In this document: positions 50,258 to 60,266 of the stretch, in pieces
Layout of the letters: each line of letters begins with the position of its first letter
How positions within the stretch are numbered: position 1 is the first letter of the stretch
NCBI RefSeq assembly: GCF_022374935.2
Contig: NZ_CP092430.2
Location: 930,001 to 994,000, forward strand
DNA: 64,000 bases
Source: Mycolicibacter virginiensis
GTDB taxonomy: Bacteria; Actinomycetota; Actinomycetes; Mycobacteriales; Mycobacteriaceae
Direction: 5' to 3'
Translations under genes and position numbers: made by a program
Notes under the pieces: model-generated
Database searches by the model: none
What the model was told of the DNA's origin: nothing
The model's input: only the letters and a program-made list of their open reading frames with translations

Positions 50258-50656
50258 TCAGCTACTCGAACCGCCTCGCGGCGGGTCGGGCGCCAGGCTG
50301 CCGTCCGGGGCGATGTGGGCGAAGATCTGCTGAAGCAGGGTCAAGATGTGCGGGTCATCCACGGTGTAGATGTGGTGGCGCCCGTCACGCCGTGCATTGA
50401 TCAACCCGGCCAGCCGCAGCTTGGTCAGGTGCTGGCTCATGGTGGCGACATTGACGCCGGCGCGGCGCGCCAGCGTTGTCACGTCGTAGGCATCCTGGGC
50501 GGCCAGCCACATCACGTGCAGGCGTGCCGGACTGCTGAGCAGCGCGAATGTGCTCGCGGCAGAGGCCAGTTGGGGTGGGGTCGGTTCGTCGGGCCGGTTG
50601 ACTGAACTGATTTCTTCGGGCGGCCGTTCTTCATCTTTAGCCATGTCGGCATTCAT
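50258..50656 (-). CDS. ArsR-family regulator
   Basis: 132 residues from ATG 50656. Winged helix: STFALLSSPARLHVMWLAA, TTLARRAGVNVATMSQHLTK, LRLAGLINARRDGRHHIYTV. Histidines GRHHIY and DDPHIL near the C-terminal helix could hold Ni/Co/Zn in a KmtR/NmtR-like way; no cysteine is present, so it is not a Cd/As type. Divergent from the giant P-type ATPase and probably its regulator. Confidence 0.88.
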   Translation of the reverse strand: MNADMAKDEERPPEEISSVNRPDEPTPPQLASAASTFALLSSPARLHVMWLAAQDAYDVTTLARRAGVNVATMSQHLTKLRLAGLINARRDGRHHIYTVDDPHILTLLQQIFAHIAPDGSLAPDPPRGGSSS

Positions 50657-50705
50657 TTTGTCTCAACCCCCATGGCGGGATTCGCCGAACAACACATTCG
50701 CATAG

Positions 50706-50717
50706 TTGCGCAATTGC
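50706..50717. promoter_or_regulatory. Overlapping palindromes before ArsR/ATPase pair
   Basis: TTGCGCAA (50706-50713) and GCAATTGC (50710-50717) overlap by four bases in the 160-bp gap between arsR-type (50656) and the ATPase (50817). Candidate operator for the ArsR regulator, about 50 bp upstream of its start. Confidence 0.4.
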
Positions 50718-50816
50718 CAAAGTGTCGCCAGAATTGGGCAATCCCGCGGCACCTAGGCCGCCCGGCGGGTGTGACTTAAACCCGCTGTCAGAACCACAGG
50801 ATGGGTTGCTGCCGAA

Positions 50817-53800
50817 TTGATTCCGACCTCGTTGCTGCTGCGCCCGGCCACCCTGGGACTCCGTGCAGCCTCAGCCGTAGTCGGCGCCGCCGTCCGCAGT
50901 GCATCGGCCACCACCGAGGCGGTCGGGGCCATCACCTCGGCCGGACTGCAGGTCGCGGCGCTGCCAGTTCGTGAAGCGAGTCGGGTGCTCTCCGGCGAAT
51001 CCACCACGGCGACGCTGACCTGCAGATGCTGGCGCGGGGAGAACCGCGCCTGGATCGAGGTCCGCGGCTTGAGCGAATCCCCCGAACTCGGGCAGCGGGT
51101 GCTCGACACGCTTGTCGCCGAACCCGGTGTGGTGTCGGCGCGGCTGAACCGCCCGTTGTCGCGGGTCGTGGTGGAACTCGCGGTCGACGGCGAGCAGGTA
51201 TCACTCAACGACCTGTGCCGCCTGATCGCCGGGGTCGAACGCGGCCACCGCCGCTCCGACGACACGCCGGCTCCGACCGGCGCAACACCGGCTACCGTCC
51301 TGCCCGGCGACGGGTTGCTGCTGATGGCCCGGGGCGTGATGGTCGGCGTGAATGCCGCCGGGCTGGCCATCGCAGTCGCCGGGCGCGCGCTGCGGCTGCC
51401 CCAGGCGCCGATCACCGTCGACGCCGTCGCGGCGCTGGCCAACTACCAGCCGTGGCTGCGTCAGCAACTCGCCGAACGAATCGGCCGTGGCCCGGCCGAC
51501 ACGGTGCTGTCGCTGATCTCCACCGGAGCGCGGATCGCCACCCTGTCGCCGGCCACGCTGGCCGTGGACTTGGCGTTGCAAGGCGTCAAAGCCGCTGAAT
51601 CTCAGGCCGCGGCGCAGGCCTGGGTCCGCCACGAGCCGCACCTGGCCCGGCACGCCGACCAGGCGCAGCTACACGTGCCCTCGCGGCCGGTGCCCCTCCC
51701 GGAGGGAGCGGTCGACCGGCACGGACGGCGAGCGGGCTACGTCCAGTTGTTCGGTGCCGGCCTGGTGGGAGTGCTCACCCGCAACGTCACCACGGCGGCC
51801 ACCGCAGCCGTGGTCGCCGGCCCGAAAGCCATGCGCACCACGACCGAATCGTTCGCGGCCACCCTGAGCCGGGCGTTGGTCGAACAGCACTCGGCGTTGC
51901 CGTTGCGCCCCGAGGGCGTGCGCCGACTCGATCGCGTCGACTCCGTCCTCATCGATCCGCGGCTGCTCTGCACCGCCAACGCGCGTCACCCACTGGCTGC
52001 GGCGCTGCTGGCCGAGGCGCGCGCCTCCGGCGCGGAACTGGTCACCCTCGACGTGGAGGCCCTCGGGGAACTGCGTCCCGCCTTCGACGAGCTCGCGCCG
52101 GTCGCTATCGGGGCCGACGACGGACAATTCGACCAGGCGCTGGCCGCGGCGCTGACGGCACGACAGCGAGACGGCCGCACCGTTGCGGTGCTGACGTCGA
52201 CCGGCGCACAGGCGCTCGCGTGCGCCGACGTGGCCCTGGGGATCCTGCCCGATGACGCGGCGACGGCGCCGCCGTGGGAAGCGGATCTGCTGCTGGCCGA
52301 CATGGCCGGCGCCTGGCGGGTGCTGCACGCGATACCGGCGGCGCGCGCGGCCGCGCAGCGCGGCATCTCGCTGTCCACCGGCGCATCGACGATCGGTGCA
52401 CTGCTGATGGTTCCTGGCGTGCGGGGTGGGCGGGGCCCTGGTCCGGTCACCGCCGGGGCAGCCTCCGGACTGTTGTCCGGGTACCTGCTGGCTCGCCAGG
52501 TCGCTCGCACCCCGGCGCCGCGACCCGCACCGGCTTTTCAGTGGCATGCGATGTCGCTCGACGAGGTGCGCACGATCCTGCCGGTTCCCGACGCCGCCTG
52601 CGCCGCCGGCGAGCTCGACGCCGCGCCGCCGCACATGGCGTGGCAGTTCATCAAGGCGGTGCGCGCCGAACTGTCGGATCCGCTGATGCCGGTGCTGGCG
52701 CTCAGTTCGGTGGCCACCGCAATGCTGGGCTCGCCGGTGGACGCGTTGATGGTCAGCACCGTGTTGATCGGCAACTGCATGCTCGCAGCAGCACAGCAAC
52801 TGCAGGCCGAGAACCGGCTGAACCGGCTGCTGGCCCAACAAACTCCGCCCGCCCGCACCGTCGAGCCGGGCACCGACCGCTACACCGAGATCGTTGCGGA
52901 CCGCCTGATCCCCGGCACGGTGATCGAGGTGCGCAGCAACGAGGTCGTGCCCGCCGACGCGCGGCTGATCGAGGCCACCGACCTCGAGGTCGACGAATCC
53001 TCGCTCACCGGCGAATCACTGTCGGTGGACAAGCAGACCGCGGCTGTGCTGCCCGGCGCCGAACTCGCCGAACGGCGCTGCATGCTCTACGCCGGCACGA
53101 CCGTAATCGCCGGCACCGCACGCGCCGTAGTGACCGCCGTCGGTGCCGACACCCAGGCCCGGCGTGCCTCCGAGCTGGCCGCCGGGGATCTGCCGGTGGT
53201 CGGCCTGCAGCATCAGCTGAGCCAGCTGATGAGCCGCGCGTTCCCGGCCAGCGCCGGTGGCGGTCTGATGGTGGGTCTGCTGGGAATGCTGCGCGGCGGG
53301 GGACTGCGCCTGGCCCTGGGCAACGCGATCGCGGTCGCCGTGGCGGCAGTGCCCGAGGGCATGCCGCTGATGGCGACGCTGGCCCAACATGCCTCGGCTC
53401 AACGCCTGACCGATTCCGGTGCGCTGGTCCGCATTCCCCGCTCGGTGGAAGCCCTGGGCCGGGTCGAGGTGGTCTGCTTCGACAAGACCGGCACGCTGAG
53501 TGAGAACCGGCTGCGGGTCACCCGGGTGTATCCGGTCGCGGGTTACAGCGACGACGACGTGCTGCGGTCCGCGGCCAACGCGGCGCCGGCACCCGAGGGG
53601 GACCCGCACGCGCATGCCACCGATCAGGCGGTCACCGAGGCGGCGGCCGGGATATCCGATGGCGGGGCACCGCTGTGGACCATCACGGACGCGCACCTGC
53701 CGTTCCGCTCCGGCCGGGCGTTTTCGGCGTCGGTGTTGGGCAAGGAGCTGATGATCAAGGGAGCCCCGGAAGTGGTGCTGGCCGCCTGCACCGGCCTCGG

Positions 53801-55139
53801 GCCGGACAGCGACGCGCCGGTCGCCGAACTGGCGGCCGGTGGTCTGCGGGTGATCGCGGTGGCGCAGCGCCGGCTCACGGCCGCACAGGTGAAGTCGCTC
53901 GCCGACGACCCGGACGCCCTCGCCGGGTTGTGCCGGGCTGGGTTGACCCTCACCGGTTTCCTCGGCATCTCCGACACCCCGCGCGCCGAAGCGCCGCAAC
54001 TGCTCGCCGACCTCGCGGACCGGGGCGTCGGGATCCGGCTGATCACCGGTGATCACCCCGTCACCGCCACCGCGATCGCCGCGGAACTGGGGGTACCGGT
54101 CGCTGCCGATCAGGTCATCACCGGAGCGGAGTGGAATGCGCTGTCGCGCAAGGATCAGGAACGCGCGGTCGGCGAGCGGGTGATCTTCGCCCGGATGTCC
54201 CCGGAGAACAAGGTGCAGGTGGTGCAGACCCTCGAGCGCAGCGGACGGGTCTGCGCCATGGTCGGTGACGGCGCCAACGACGCGGCGGCGATTCGGGCCG
54301 CCAGCGTGGGCCTCGGTGTGGTTGCGCGCGGCAGCGACTCGGCGCACCTCACCGCCGACATCGTGTTGACCGACGGGCGCATCGGTGCCCTGGTGGATGC
54401 CATCGACGAGGGCCAGCGACTGTGGCGCGGCGTGCAGTTGGCGGTGACCGGCTTGCTCGGCGGCAACGTCGGCGAGGTGATCTTCGGCGTCATCGGCACC
54501 GCGCTGTCGGGGACATCGCCGCTGAACAATCGCCAACTGCTGCTGATGAACATGCTGACCGACGCGCTGCCGGCCACCGCGGTCGCGGTCAGCACCCCCG
54601 CCGGCTCCTCGCATCGGGTCGTGCACGGCATCGACGAACGCAGCCTGATGCGCGCCGTCGCGGTCCGCGGGGCGATCACCGGGGCCGCGGCCAGCGCCGC
54701 CTGGGGGATGGCTCGCCTTTCTGTTTTACCGGGCGCTCCCCAACGCGCCGCCACCGTCGCATTGATCACCCTGGTCACCACGGAGCTTGCCCAGACCCTC
54801 GTCGACTCCCACGCACCGTTGGTCTTGCTCACCGCCGCCGGTTCGTTCGCGGCGTTCGCGGCGATGATCAGCCTGCCCGGAATCAGCCAGCTGCTGGGTT
54901 GTGTCCCGGTCGGACCGCTGGGTTGGTCGCAGGCTCTGGGAGCCACCGGCGCCGCCGTCCTGGCGATCGCCGCAGCGCCGCACGTGCTGCCGGCCCGGCT
55001 GCGCGAGGCCTCGGAGACCAGCACCGAGAGCACGTCGGGCCCGCTGGCCACGGTGCAGGTGCTGCGGCCGGCAAGCGCCGAGGTCGCCGAGGTGATGGCC
55101 GTGGGTGGGTCTACCGTGAGGGTCAGCCGTACCAACTGA
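50817..55139 (+). CDS. CtpH/CtpI-type giant P-type ATPase
   Basis: 1440 residues, probably from TTG 50817 (start uncertain; no strong ribosome site). An N-terminal ~550-residue extension with TCRCWRGENRAWIEVRGL and hydrophobic pieces precedes a complete P2-like ATPase half: DLEVDESSLTGESLSVDK (actuator), VAVAAVPEGMPLMATLA (helix M4 P-E-G-x-P motif of P2 ATPases), CFDKTGTLSENRLRV (phosphorylation), GDGANDAAAIRAASVGLGVV. A first, degenerate ATPase-like half (VLIDPRLLCTANARHPLAAA, ...VALGILPDDAATAPP) lacks DKTGT. This architecture is known for mycobacterial CtpH and CtpI; in Mtb CtpI (Rv0107c) neighbours Rv0106, and an Rv0106 homologue is nearby here. Substrate uncertain (Ca2+/Mg2+-like). Confidence 0.9.
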   Translation: MIPTSLLLRPATLGLRAASAVVGAAVRSASATTEAVGAITSAGLQVAALPVREASRVLSGESTTATLTCRCWRGENRAWIEVRGLSESPELGQRVLDTLVAEPGVVSARLNRPLSRVVVELAVDGEQVSLNDLCRLIAGVERGHRRSDDTPAPTGATPATVLPGDGLLLMARGVMVGVNAAGLAIAVAGRALRLPQAPITVDAVAALANYQPWLRQQLAERIGRGPADTVLSLISTGARIATLSPATLAVDLALQGVKAAESQAAAQAWVRHEPHLARHADQAQLHVPSRPVPLPEGAVDRHGRRAGYVQLFGAGLVGVLTRNVTTAATAAVVAGPKAMRTTTESFAATLSRALVEQHSALPLRPEGVRRLDRVDSVLIDPRLLCTANARHPLAAALLAEARASGAELVTLDVEALGELRPAFDELAPVAIGADDGQFDQALAAALTARQRDGRTVAVLTSTGAQALACADVALGILPDDAATAPPWEADLLLADMAGAWRVLHAIPAARAAAQRGISLSTGASTIGALLMVPGVRGGRGPGPVTAGAASGLLSGYLLARQVARTPAPRPAPAFQWHAMSLDEVRTILPVPDAACAAGELDAAPPHMAWQFIKAVRAELSDPLMPVLALSSVATAMLGSPVDALMVSTVLIGNCMLAAAQQLQAENRLNRLLAQQTPPARTVEPGTDRYTEIVADRLIPGTVIEVRSNEVVPADARLIEATDLEVDESSLTGESLSVDKQTAAVLPGAELAERRCMLYAGTTVIAGTARAVVTAVGADTQARRASELAAGDLPVVGLQHQLSQLMSRAFPASAGGGLMVGLLGMLRGGGLRLALGNAIAVAVAAVPEGMPLMATLAQHASAQRLTDSGALVRIPRSVEALGRVEVVCFDKTGTLSENRLRVTRVYPVAGYSDDDVLRSAANAAPAPEGDPHAHATDQAVTEAAAGISDGGAPLWTITDAHLPFRSGRAFSASVLGKELMIKGAPEVVLAACTGLGPDSDAPVAELAAGGLRVIAVAQRRLTAAQVKSLADDPDALAGLCRAGLTLTGFLGISDTPRAEAPQLLADLADRGVGIRLITGDHPVTATAIAAELGVPVAADQVITGAEWNALSRKDQERAVGERVIFARMSPENKVQVVQTLERSGRVCAMVGDGANDAAAIRAASVGLGVVARGSDSAHLTADIVLTDGRIGALVDAIDEGQRLWRGVQLAVTGLLGGNVGEVIFGVIGTALSGTSPLNNRQLLLMNMLTDALPATAVAVSTPAGSSHRVVHGIDERSLMRAVAVRGAITGAAASAAWGMARLSVLPGAPQRAATVALITLVTTELAQTLVDSHAPLVLLTAAGSFAAFAAMISLPGISQLLGCVPVGPLGWSQALGATGAAVLAIAAAPHVLPARLREASETSTESTSGPLATVQVLRPASAEVAEVMAVGGSTVRVSRTN

Positions 55140-55155
55140 CCAGCGGAGGCGTGGC

Positions 55156-55572
55156 ATGCACCCATTCCGGCAAGCCGTCGAGGCCCGTGACACCGCGGCA
55201 ATCGAGGCGCTGCTGTCCGACGATGTCGTGTTCACCAGCCCGGTGGCGTTCAAGCCCTACCCGGGTAAGCCGGTCACCGCGGCCATCCTGCGCGCGGTGA
55301 TGCGCGTCTTTGAGGACTTCCACTACGTGCGGGAGATCGGCGACGCCGGAGGGCGCGACCATGCCCTGATCTTCGAAGCGTTGGTGGACGGCAAACGGAT
55401 CACCGGATGCGACTTCCTGCATTTCGACGACGACGGCAAGATCGACGACTTCGTCGTGATGGTCCGGCCGCTGTCGGCGGCTACCGCGCTGGCCGCAGCC
55501 ATGGCGGAGCAGTTCGAGCAGATCACCCGGGAGGCCGCCGCGTCGCAGGGACACGACAGCTCCGGTGCGTGA
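55156..55572 (+). CDS. NTF2-like (SnoaL-type) protein
   Basis: 138 residues. MHPFRQAVEARDTAAIEALL, SDDVVFTSPVAFKPYPGKPV, LHFDDDGKIDDFVVMVRPL follow the alpha+beta-cone NTF2/SnoaL pattern. Enzymatic or ligand-binding role unknown. It starts 17 nt after the ATPase gene and overlaps the FluC gene by 8 nt. Confidence 0.85.
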   Translation: MHPFRQAVEARDTAAIEALLSDDVVFTSPVAFKPYPGKPVTAAILRAVMRVFEDFHYVREIGDAGGRDHALIFEALVDGKRITGCDFLHFDDDGKIDDFVVMVRPLSAATALAAAMAEQFEQITREAAASQGHDSSGA

Positions 55573-55966
55573 GCAGGCACCAGTAGTCGCAGCCGTCGCC
55601 GTGGGCGGAGCGATCGGCGCCGGTGCGCGCTACGGGGTCGCGCTGGCAATGCCCACCCCGGCCGGCGGATTTCCTTGGGCCACATGGGTAACCAACGTGA
55701 GTGGATGTGCGCTGATGGGGGTGCTGATGGTGGCGATCACCGAACTGTGGGTTGGACATCGCCTGCTGCGGCCGCTGCTGGGCACCGGCGTGCTCGGTGG
55801 ATACACCACGTTCTCCACCTTCGCCGGCGACGTCGACACCCTTGTCGCTGCCGGCCATCCGGTCCGGGCCTTGGTCTACCTGATCACCACGCCGGTGGCA
55901 GTGTTGATCGCGACCTGGACCGCTGCCAGCCTGACCCGTCGTCTGATCATCAGGAGGACAGCATGA
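55565..55966 (+). CDS. fluC: Fluoride channel FluC/CrcB, subunit 1
   Basis: 133 residues from GTG 55565. [17 protein letters not shown] (G-x-x-G-A-x-x-R-Y signature), [16 protein letters not shown] (N conserved), [19 protein letters not shown] (G-G-x-T-T-F-S-T-F signature). Four helices. Heteromeric pair with the second FluC two genes downstream, exporting F-. Confidence 0.95.
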   Translation: MREQAPVVAAVAVGGAIGAGARYGVALAMPTPAGGFPWATWVTNVSGCALMGVLMVAITELWVGHRLLRPLLGTGVLGGYTTFSTFAGDVDTLVAAGHPVRALVYLITTPVAVLIATWTAASLTRRLIIRRTA

Positions 55967-56313
55967 GCGAGCTCACCGGACGCGCCTTGCGTCTGACGGT
56001 GTTTCTCGGAGAGAGCGACACCTGGCATCACAAGCCCGTGTACAGCGAGATCGTGCACCGGGCCCGTCGAGTCGGTCTGGCCGGTGCCTCGGTGTTTCGC
56101 GGCATCGAGGGCTACGGCGCGTCCTCGGCCATTCACACCACCCGGCTGCTGTCGATGTCGGAGGACCTACCGGTCTCGGTCATCATCGTCGACGCCGCCG
56201 AGCGGATCCGTGCTTTCCTGCCCGAGCTGGACGAACTGGTCACCGAGGGGCTGATCCTGCTGGACGAGGTCGAGGTCATCCGCCACGTGGGGCGCACCCC
56301 CGCCGGCCAGTGA
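55963..56313 (+). CDS. DUF190 protein between two fluC genes
   Basis: 116 residues from ATG 55963 (AGGAGG upstream, overlapping the end of fluC 1 in ATGA). [59 protein letters not shown] (PII-like GYG motif), [23 protein letters not shown]190 proteins commonly accompany fluC and are thought to regulate the fluoride channel. Confidence 0.95.
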   Translation: MSELTGRALRLTVFLGESDTWHHKPVYSEIVHRARRVGLAGASVFRGIEGYGASSAIHTTRLLSMSEDLPVSVIIVDAAERIRAFLPELDELVTEGLILLDEVEVIRHVGRTPAGQ

Positions 56314-56672
56314 GCTGGCTGCTGGTCATCGCCGGCGCCGCGCTGGGGGCGCCGCTGCGGTACCTGACCGACCGATACGTTCAAGCCCGCCACGATTCCA
56401 CTTTCCCGTGGGGAACGTTCACCGCCAACGTGCTGGGCAGTCTGGTCCTGGGCGTGCTCATGGGCGCCGCGAGCACCGGCGACCAACGGCTGCACCTGTT
56501 GGTCGGCACCGGTCTGTGCGGCGCGCTGACCACCTACTCGACCTTCTCCTACGAGACCCTGCAGTTGGCCGGCGTGGGTGCGCGACTGTACGCACTGGCC
56601 AATCTGGTGCTCACCTTGACCTGCGGACTGGGCGCCTACTACGTCGGCAATGTCGCGGCACAAGCGATTTGA
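56310..56672 (+). CDS. fluC: Fluoride channel FluC/CrcB, subunit 2
   Basis: 120 residues from GTG 56310, overlapping the DUF190 stop. [52 protein letters not shown] (T-T-Y-S-T-F). Completes the two-subunit Fluc channel. Confidence 0.95.
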   Translation: MSWLLVIAGAALGAPLRYLTDRYVQARHDSTFPWGTFTANVLGSLVLGVLMGAASTGDQRLHLLVGTGLCGALTTYSTFSYETLQLAGVGARLYALANLVLTLTCGLGAYYVGNVAAQAI

Positions 56673-56781
56673 GCGTGACGGTGACGGTTAGGCGACGCTG
56701 CCGAACCGCTTCCAGCATGAAGTGCCACAATCGTGCCGACAGTGTCCGGTGGTGCCCGCCCCATCCTTTCCAGGAGTAGCC

Positions 56782-57993
56782 ATGTCGTTCTCGATAGAGC
56801 TCAGCGATGACGTGATCGAGGTGCGGGACTGGGTCCACCAGTTCGCCGCCGAGGTCGTCCGCCCGGCCGCCGCCGAATGGGATGAGCGGGAAGAGACGCC
56901 GTGGCCGGTTATCCAGGAGGCGGCCAAGATCGGCCTGTACTCACCGGAGCTGTTCGCCACTCAGGCCGCCGAACCCAGCGGGATCGGCATGCTTACGGTG
57001 TTCGAGGAGCTGTTCTGGGGTGACGCCGGCATCGCACTGTCGATTCTGGGCACCGGCCTGGCGGCAGCGGCCCTGGCAGGCAACGGAACTCCCGAGCAGT
57101 TGGGCCAATGGCTGCCCGAGATGTTCGGCACCGCCGATGACCCCAAGCTCGGGGCCTTCTGTTCCTCGGAACCGGATGCCGGATCAGACGTCGGCGCGAT
57201 CCGGACCCGTGCCCGCTTCGACGAAGCCACCCGCGAATGGGTGCTCAACGGCACCAAGACCTGGGCCACCAACGGCGGCATCGCCAACGTGCACATCGTG
57301 GTCGCCTCGGTCTATCCCGAGCTCGGCTCGCGCGGCCAGACCAGCTTCGTCATCCCGCCCGGCACTCCGGGCCTGGCGCAGGGGCAGAAGTTCAAGAAGC
57401 ACGGCATCCGGGCCTCGCACACCGCCGAGATCGTCCTGGACAACGTCCGCCTGCCCGAGGACATGATCCTCGGCGGTCGGGAGAAGTTCGAAGAGCGCGT
57501 CGCCCGCGTCAAGTCCGGCGCCTCGGCCGGCGGGCAGGCGGCGATGAAGACCTTCGAGCGCACCCGACCGACCGTCGGCGCGATGGCGGTCGGGGTGGCC
57601 CGCGCGGCCTACGAGTACGCCCTCGAATACGCCTGCCAGCGTGAGCAGTTCGGGCGCAAGATCGGCGAGTTCCAGGCCGTGGCGTTCAAGCTGGCCGACA
57701 TGAAGAGTCGCATCGACGCCGCCCGGCTCATGGTGTGGCGGGCCGGGTGGATGGGGCGCAACAACAAGGCCTTCGACAACGCCGAGGGCTCGATGGCCAA
57801 GCTGTTCGCCAGTGAGACCGCCGTCTACGTCACCGACGAGGCGATCCAGATCCTCGGCGGCAACGGCTACACCCGCGACTACCCGGTCGAGCGGATGCAC
57901 CGCGACGCCAAGATCTTCACCATCTTCGAAGGCACCAGCGAGATCCAGCGGTTGGTCATCGCGCGAGCGCTGACCGGCCTGCCGCTGCGCTGA
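56782..57993 (+). CDS. Acyl-CoA dehydrogenase (FadE)
   Basis: 403 residues from ATG 56782 with AGGAGT upstream. [17 protein letters not shown] (FAD/substrate-binding motif), [57 protein letters not shown] and [20 protein letters not shown] are the standard ACAD blocks. Oxidises acyl-CoA to enoyl-CoA. Which of the many mycobacterial FadE paralogues is not determined. Confidence 0.93.
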   Translation: MSFSIELSDDVIEVRDWVHQFAAEVVRPAAAEWDEREETPWPVIQEAAKIGLYSPELFATQAAEPSGIGMLTVFEELFWGDAGIALSILGTGLAAAALAGNGTPEQLGQWLPEMFGTADDPKLGAFCSSEPDAGSDVGAIRTRARFDEATREWVLNGTKTWATNGGIANVHIVVASVYPELGSRGQTSFVIPPGTPGLAQGQKFKKHGIRASHTAEIVLDNVRLPEDMILGGREKFEERVARVKSGASAGGQAAMKTFERTRPTVGAMAVGVARAAYEYALEYACQREQFGRKIGEFQAVAFKLADMKSRIDAARLMVWRAGWMGRNNKAFDNAEGSMAKLFASETAVYVTDEAIQILGGNGYTRDYPVERMHRDAKIFTIFEGTSEIQRLVIARALTGLPLR

Positions 57994-58009
57994 CGGCCCG
58001 GCTCCGACG

Positions 58010-58531
58010 TCAGGGCGTGTGACCGGAGAAAACGAAGCGGGTGCAGTCGGTCGGGAACGCGAACCAGGCCAGCGCCCGCCGCGGGATGATCATCCGCAGC
58101 CCGCCGCCGTCCGGCCCCGCCCAGGCATCGGCAGCGGGAGCGTACTGCGGATGGTATTTCTCAAACGCGCTCGCCAACCGGGCACCGAGGTCGCCGGGGT
58201 CTGCCGAGGTCGCGGTGGAGACTCCCTCGACGATCACCACCTGCGTACCGCTTTCCAGCGTCAGGGTGCAGGCCGGGTTGTCCTGCAGGTTGCGCGCGTG
58301 GCGGGTGGTTGGTGCGCCGTCGTAATAGAACCGGCCGTCGAGCCACACACCCCAACGCGGCACGGAGTGTGGGGTGCCGTCCGGGCGCACCGTGGTCAGC
58401 CAATAGTGCTGTGACACAGTCAAGTGCTGTTCGACTTCTGGCCAGCTCAACAAACCCTCTGTCGAACTCGGCAACCCGTAGCCCTCCGGCAGGACGGGAC
58501 GTGTCGCGGCGGGGCCGGGATTCAGTTCCAT
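58010..58531 (-). CDS. PNPOx-fold (F420/FMN-dependent type) protein
   Basis: 173 residues. YWLTTVRPDGTPHSVPRWG, VWLDGRFYYDGAPTTRHARN and VIVEGVSTATSADPGDLGAR are the split-barrel signature of the TIGR03618/pyridoxamine-phosphate-oxidase-like group. Likely binds F420 or FMN. Convergent with the FadE gene. Confidence 0.88.
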   Translation of the reverse strand: MELNPGPAATRPVLPEGYGLPSSTEGLLSWPEVEQHLTVSQHYWLTTVRPDGTPHSVPRWGVWLDGRFYYDGAPTTRHARNLQDNPACTLTLESGTQVVIVEGVSTATSADPGDLGARLASAFEKYHPQYAPAADAWAGPDGGGLRMIIPRRALAWFAFPTDCTRFVFSGHTP

Positions 58532-58586
58532 GCCCCGCAGGCTAGCTGTGACGTCCGACAGGGCCGCCCCAGCTGCGCAGTGCGAG

Positions 58587-59327
58587 CTAGCCGGCCGTCT
58601 TCCCGTTGTCGGTCATGTAGACCGCGCCGTGCACCGCGGCAGCGGCATCGCTGGCCAAAAAGGCGATCACTTCGGCCACGTCACTCGGGGCGCTCATCCC
58701 GCGCGGCGAGGCAACCCGCATGATCAGGTTGACGTCGGCGCCCTCAGGGAGCTGGAAGTTGGTCACCTGCGGGGTCAGCATCCCGCCCGGGCAGACCGCG
58801 TTGACCCGCAGCTTCTCTGCGGTGAACTCCACGGCCAACGCGCGAGTGAGCCCGACGAGTCCGTGCTTCGCCGCGCAGTAGCCCGCCGAGTACGCCTGCC
58901 CTTCCACGCCGGCGATCGAGGCGACGTTGACGATGTTGCCGGCGGTCTCCAACAGGTGTGGCAGCGCCGCGCGGCACAAGAAGAACGGTCCGTTGAGGTT
59001 GACCGCCAGATCGTGGGCCCACTCGTCGTCGGTAACAGCCAGCGTGTGGCGCATCTGATGGGCGCCGGCGACGTTGACCAGCACATCGAGTCGACCGAAC
59101 TGCGCGACGCATTGCTCGACGGCCGCCGCACAGGCCGCCGCGGTGCTGATGTCGGTGGGGGCGTACTGCCCGCCGGGTACGTCGGCGAATACCGTGGCCA
59201 GCCGCTCGGCGTCGCGCGCCAACCCGAACACCGTCGCGCCGCGTCGGGCCAACAGTTGGGCGGTCGCCGCGCCCAGGCCCGACGACGCGCCGGTCACCAG
59301 CGCCACTTTGCCTGACAGATCGGTCAT
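58587..59327 (-). CDS. SDR-family oxidoreductase
   Basis: 246 residues from ATG 59327 (CGGAGAG upstream). LSGKVALVTGASSGLGAATA (TGxxxGxG), LVNVAGAH (NNAG variant), IVNVASIAGVEGQAYSAGYC with AAKHGLV (S...YxxxK), VCPGGMLTPQV. Classical SDR. Divergent from a second SDR. Confidence 0.93.
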   Translation of the reverse strand: MTDLSGKVALVTGASSGLGAATAQLLARRGATVFGLARDAERLATVFADVPGGQYAPTDISTAAACAAAVEQCVAQFGRLDVLVNVAGAHQMRHTLAVTDDEWAHDLAVNLNGPFFLCRAALPHLLETAGNIVNVASIAGVEGQAYSAGYCAAKHGLVGLTRALAVEFTAEKLRVNAVCPGGMLTPQVTNFQLPEGADVNLIMRVASPRGMSAPSDVAEVIAFLASDAAAAVHGAVYMTDNGKTAG

Positions 59328-59387
59328 TTCGACTCTCCGCATCACCCAGTCGACCGGCACCGCGGCGCAGCCGTCTACCGTCCAGTT

Positions 59388-60239
59388 ATGGCTTCAGTAT
59401 CAGTGATCACCGGAGGCGCGGGCGGCATGGGTCTGGCGACGGCCAAGATCCTGGGCCGGGACCACACGGTGGTGCTGTGCGATGTCCGGCAGGAGCGGCT
59501 GGACTCGGCGCAGGCCGCCCTTGCGGAGCTCGGCATTGCCGCGACCGCCGTCAACTGCGATGTCACCGACCGTGGCGCGGTGGCTCGCTTGTTCGACACC
59601 GCTGCCGGTCTCGGGACGCTGAAGTCGGTGATCCACACCGCAGGGGTGAGCCCGAGCATGGGCGATGCCGAATTCGTCATGCGGACCAACGCGTTCGGCA
59701 CGCTTGTCGTCAACGAGGCGTTCTATGACTTGGCAGGGGACGCCCACGGCGACGGCGCGGTGATCGTCAACGTGGCGTCGATGGCCGCGCAGCTGCTGCC
59801 GGACAAGGCATACCCCACCAAGCAGTTTCCGCTGGCGTACCGCGACGGCGACGCCTTCGTGGCCGCGATGACGGCGTACTGCAACAACGCACCCGAACAG
59901 ATGCGCTCGGGATTCTCCTACACGGTCAGCAAGGCCTTCGTGAAGTGGTACTGCGCTTCGCAGGCCGAGCGCTTCGGCGGCCGCGGGCTGCGCATCGTCT
60001 CGGTGTCGCCGGGCAACATCGACACCGAGATGGGGCGGCGCGAAGAGAAGGCCGGGGTGGGCATGATGATGCCCGATGCGCTGATCCCGCGGTGGGGTAC
60101 GGCCGAGGAGATGGCCGAGCTGTTCGCCTTCTGTGCCGGAGACAGGTGCGCCTATCTCACCGGCGCCGACATCCTTGCCGACGGGGGAGTGGTTGCCTCG
60201 ATGCGGGAACGCGCCCGGGTGGCCGCTGAACTTGGGTAG
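59388..60239 (+). CDS. SDR-family oxidoreductase
   Basis: 283 residues. VSVITGGAGGMGLATAKILG, VIHTAGVSPSM, VIVNVASMAAQLLPDKAYP, SGFSYTVSKAFVKWYCASQA (Y-x-x-S-K), VSVSPGNIDTEMGR. An extended insertion follows the catalytic region (AYPTKQFPLAYRDGDAFVAA). Possibly a sterol or 3-hydroxyacyl dehydrogenase; substrate unknown. Confidence 0.92.
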   Translation: MASVSVITGGAGGMGLATAKILGRDHTVVLCDVRQERLDSAQAALAELGIAATAVNCDVTDRGAVARLFDTAAGLGTLKSVIHTAGVSPSMGDAEFVMRTNAFGTLVVNEAFYDLAGDAHGDGAVIVNVASMAAQLLPDKAYPTKQFPLAYRDGDAFVAAMTAYCNNAPEQMRSGFSYTVSKAFVKWYCASQAERFGGRGLRIVSVSPGNIDTEMGRREEKAGVGMMMPDALIPRWGTAEEMAELFAFCAGDRCAYLTGADILADGGVVASMRERARVAAELG

Positions 60240-60266
60240 CGTGCCGTTGAGGGCAAGGGGGCGCCG

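Noticed and set aside
53016..54626. 536-codon minus-strand frame antisense to the giant ATPase
   Set aside because: Shadow composition; DKTGT, actuator and hinge motifs are on the plus strand.
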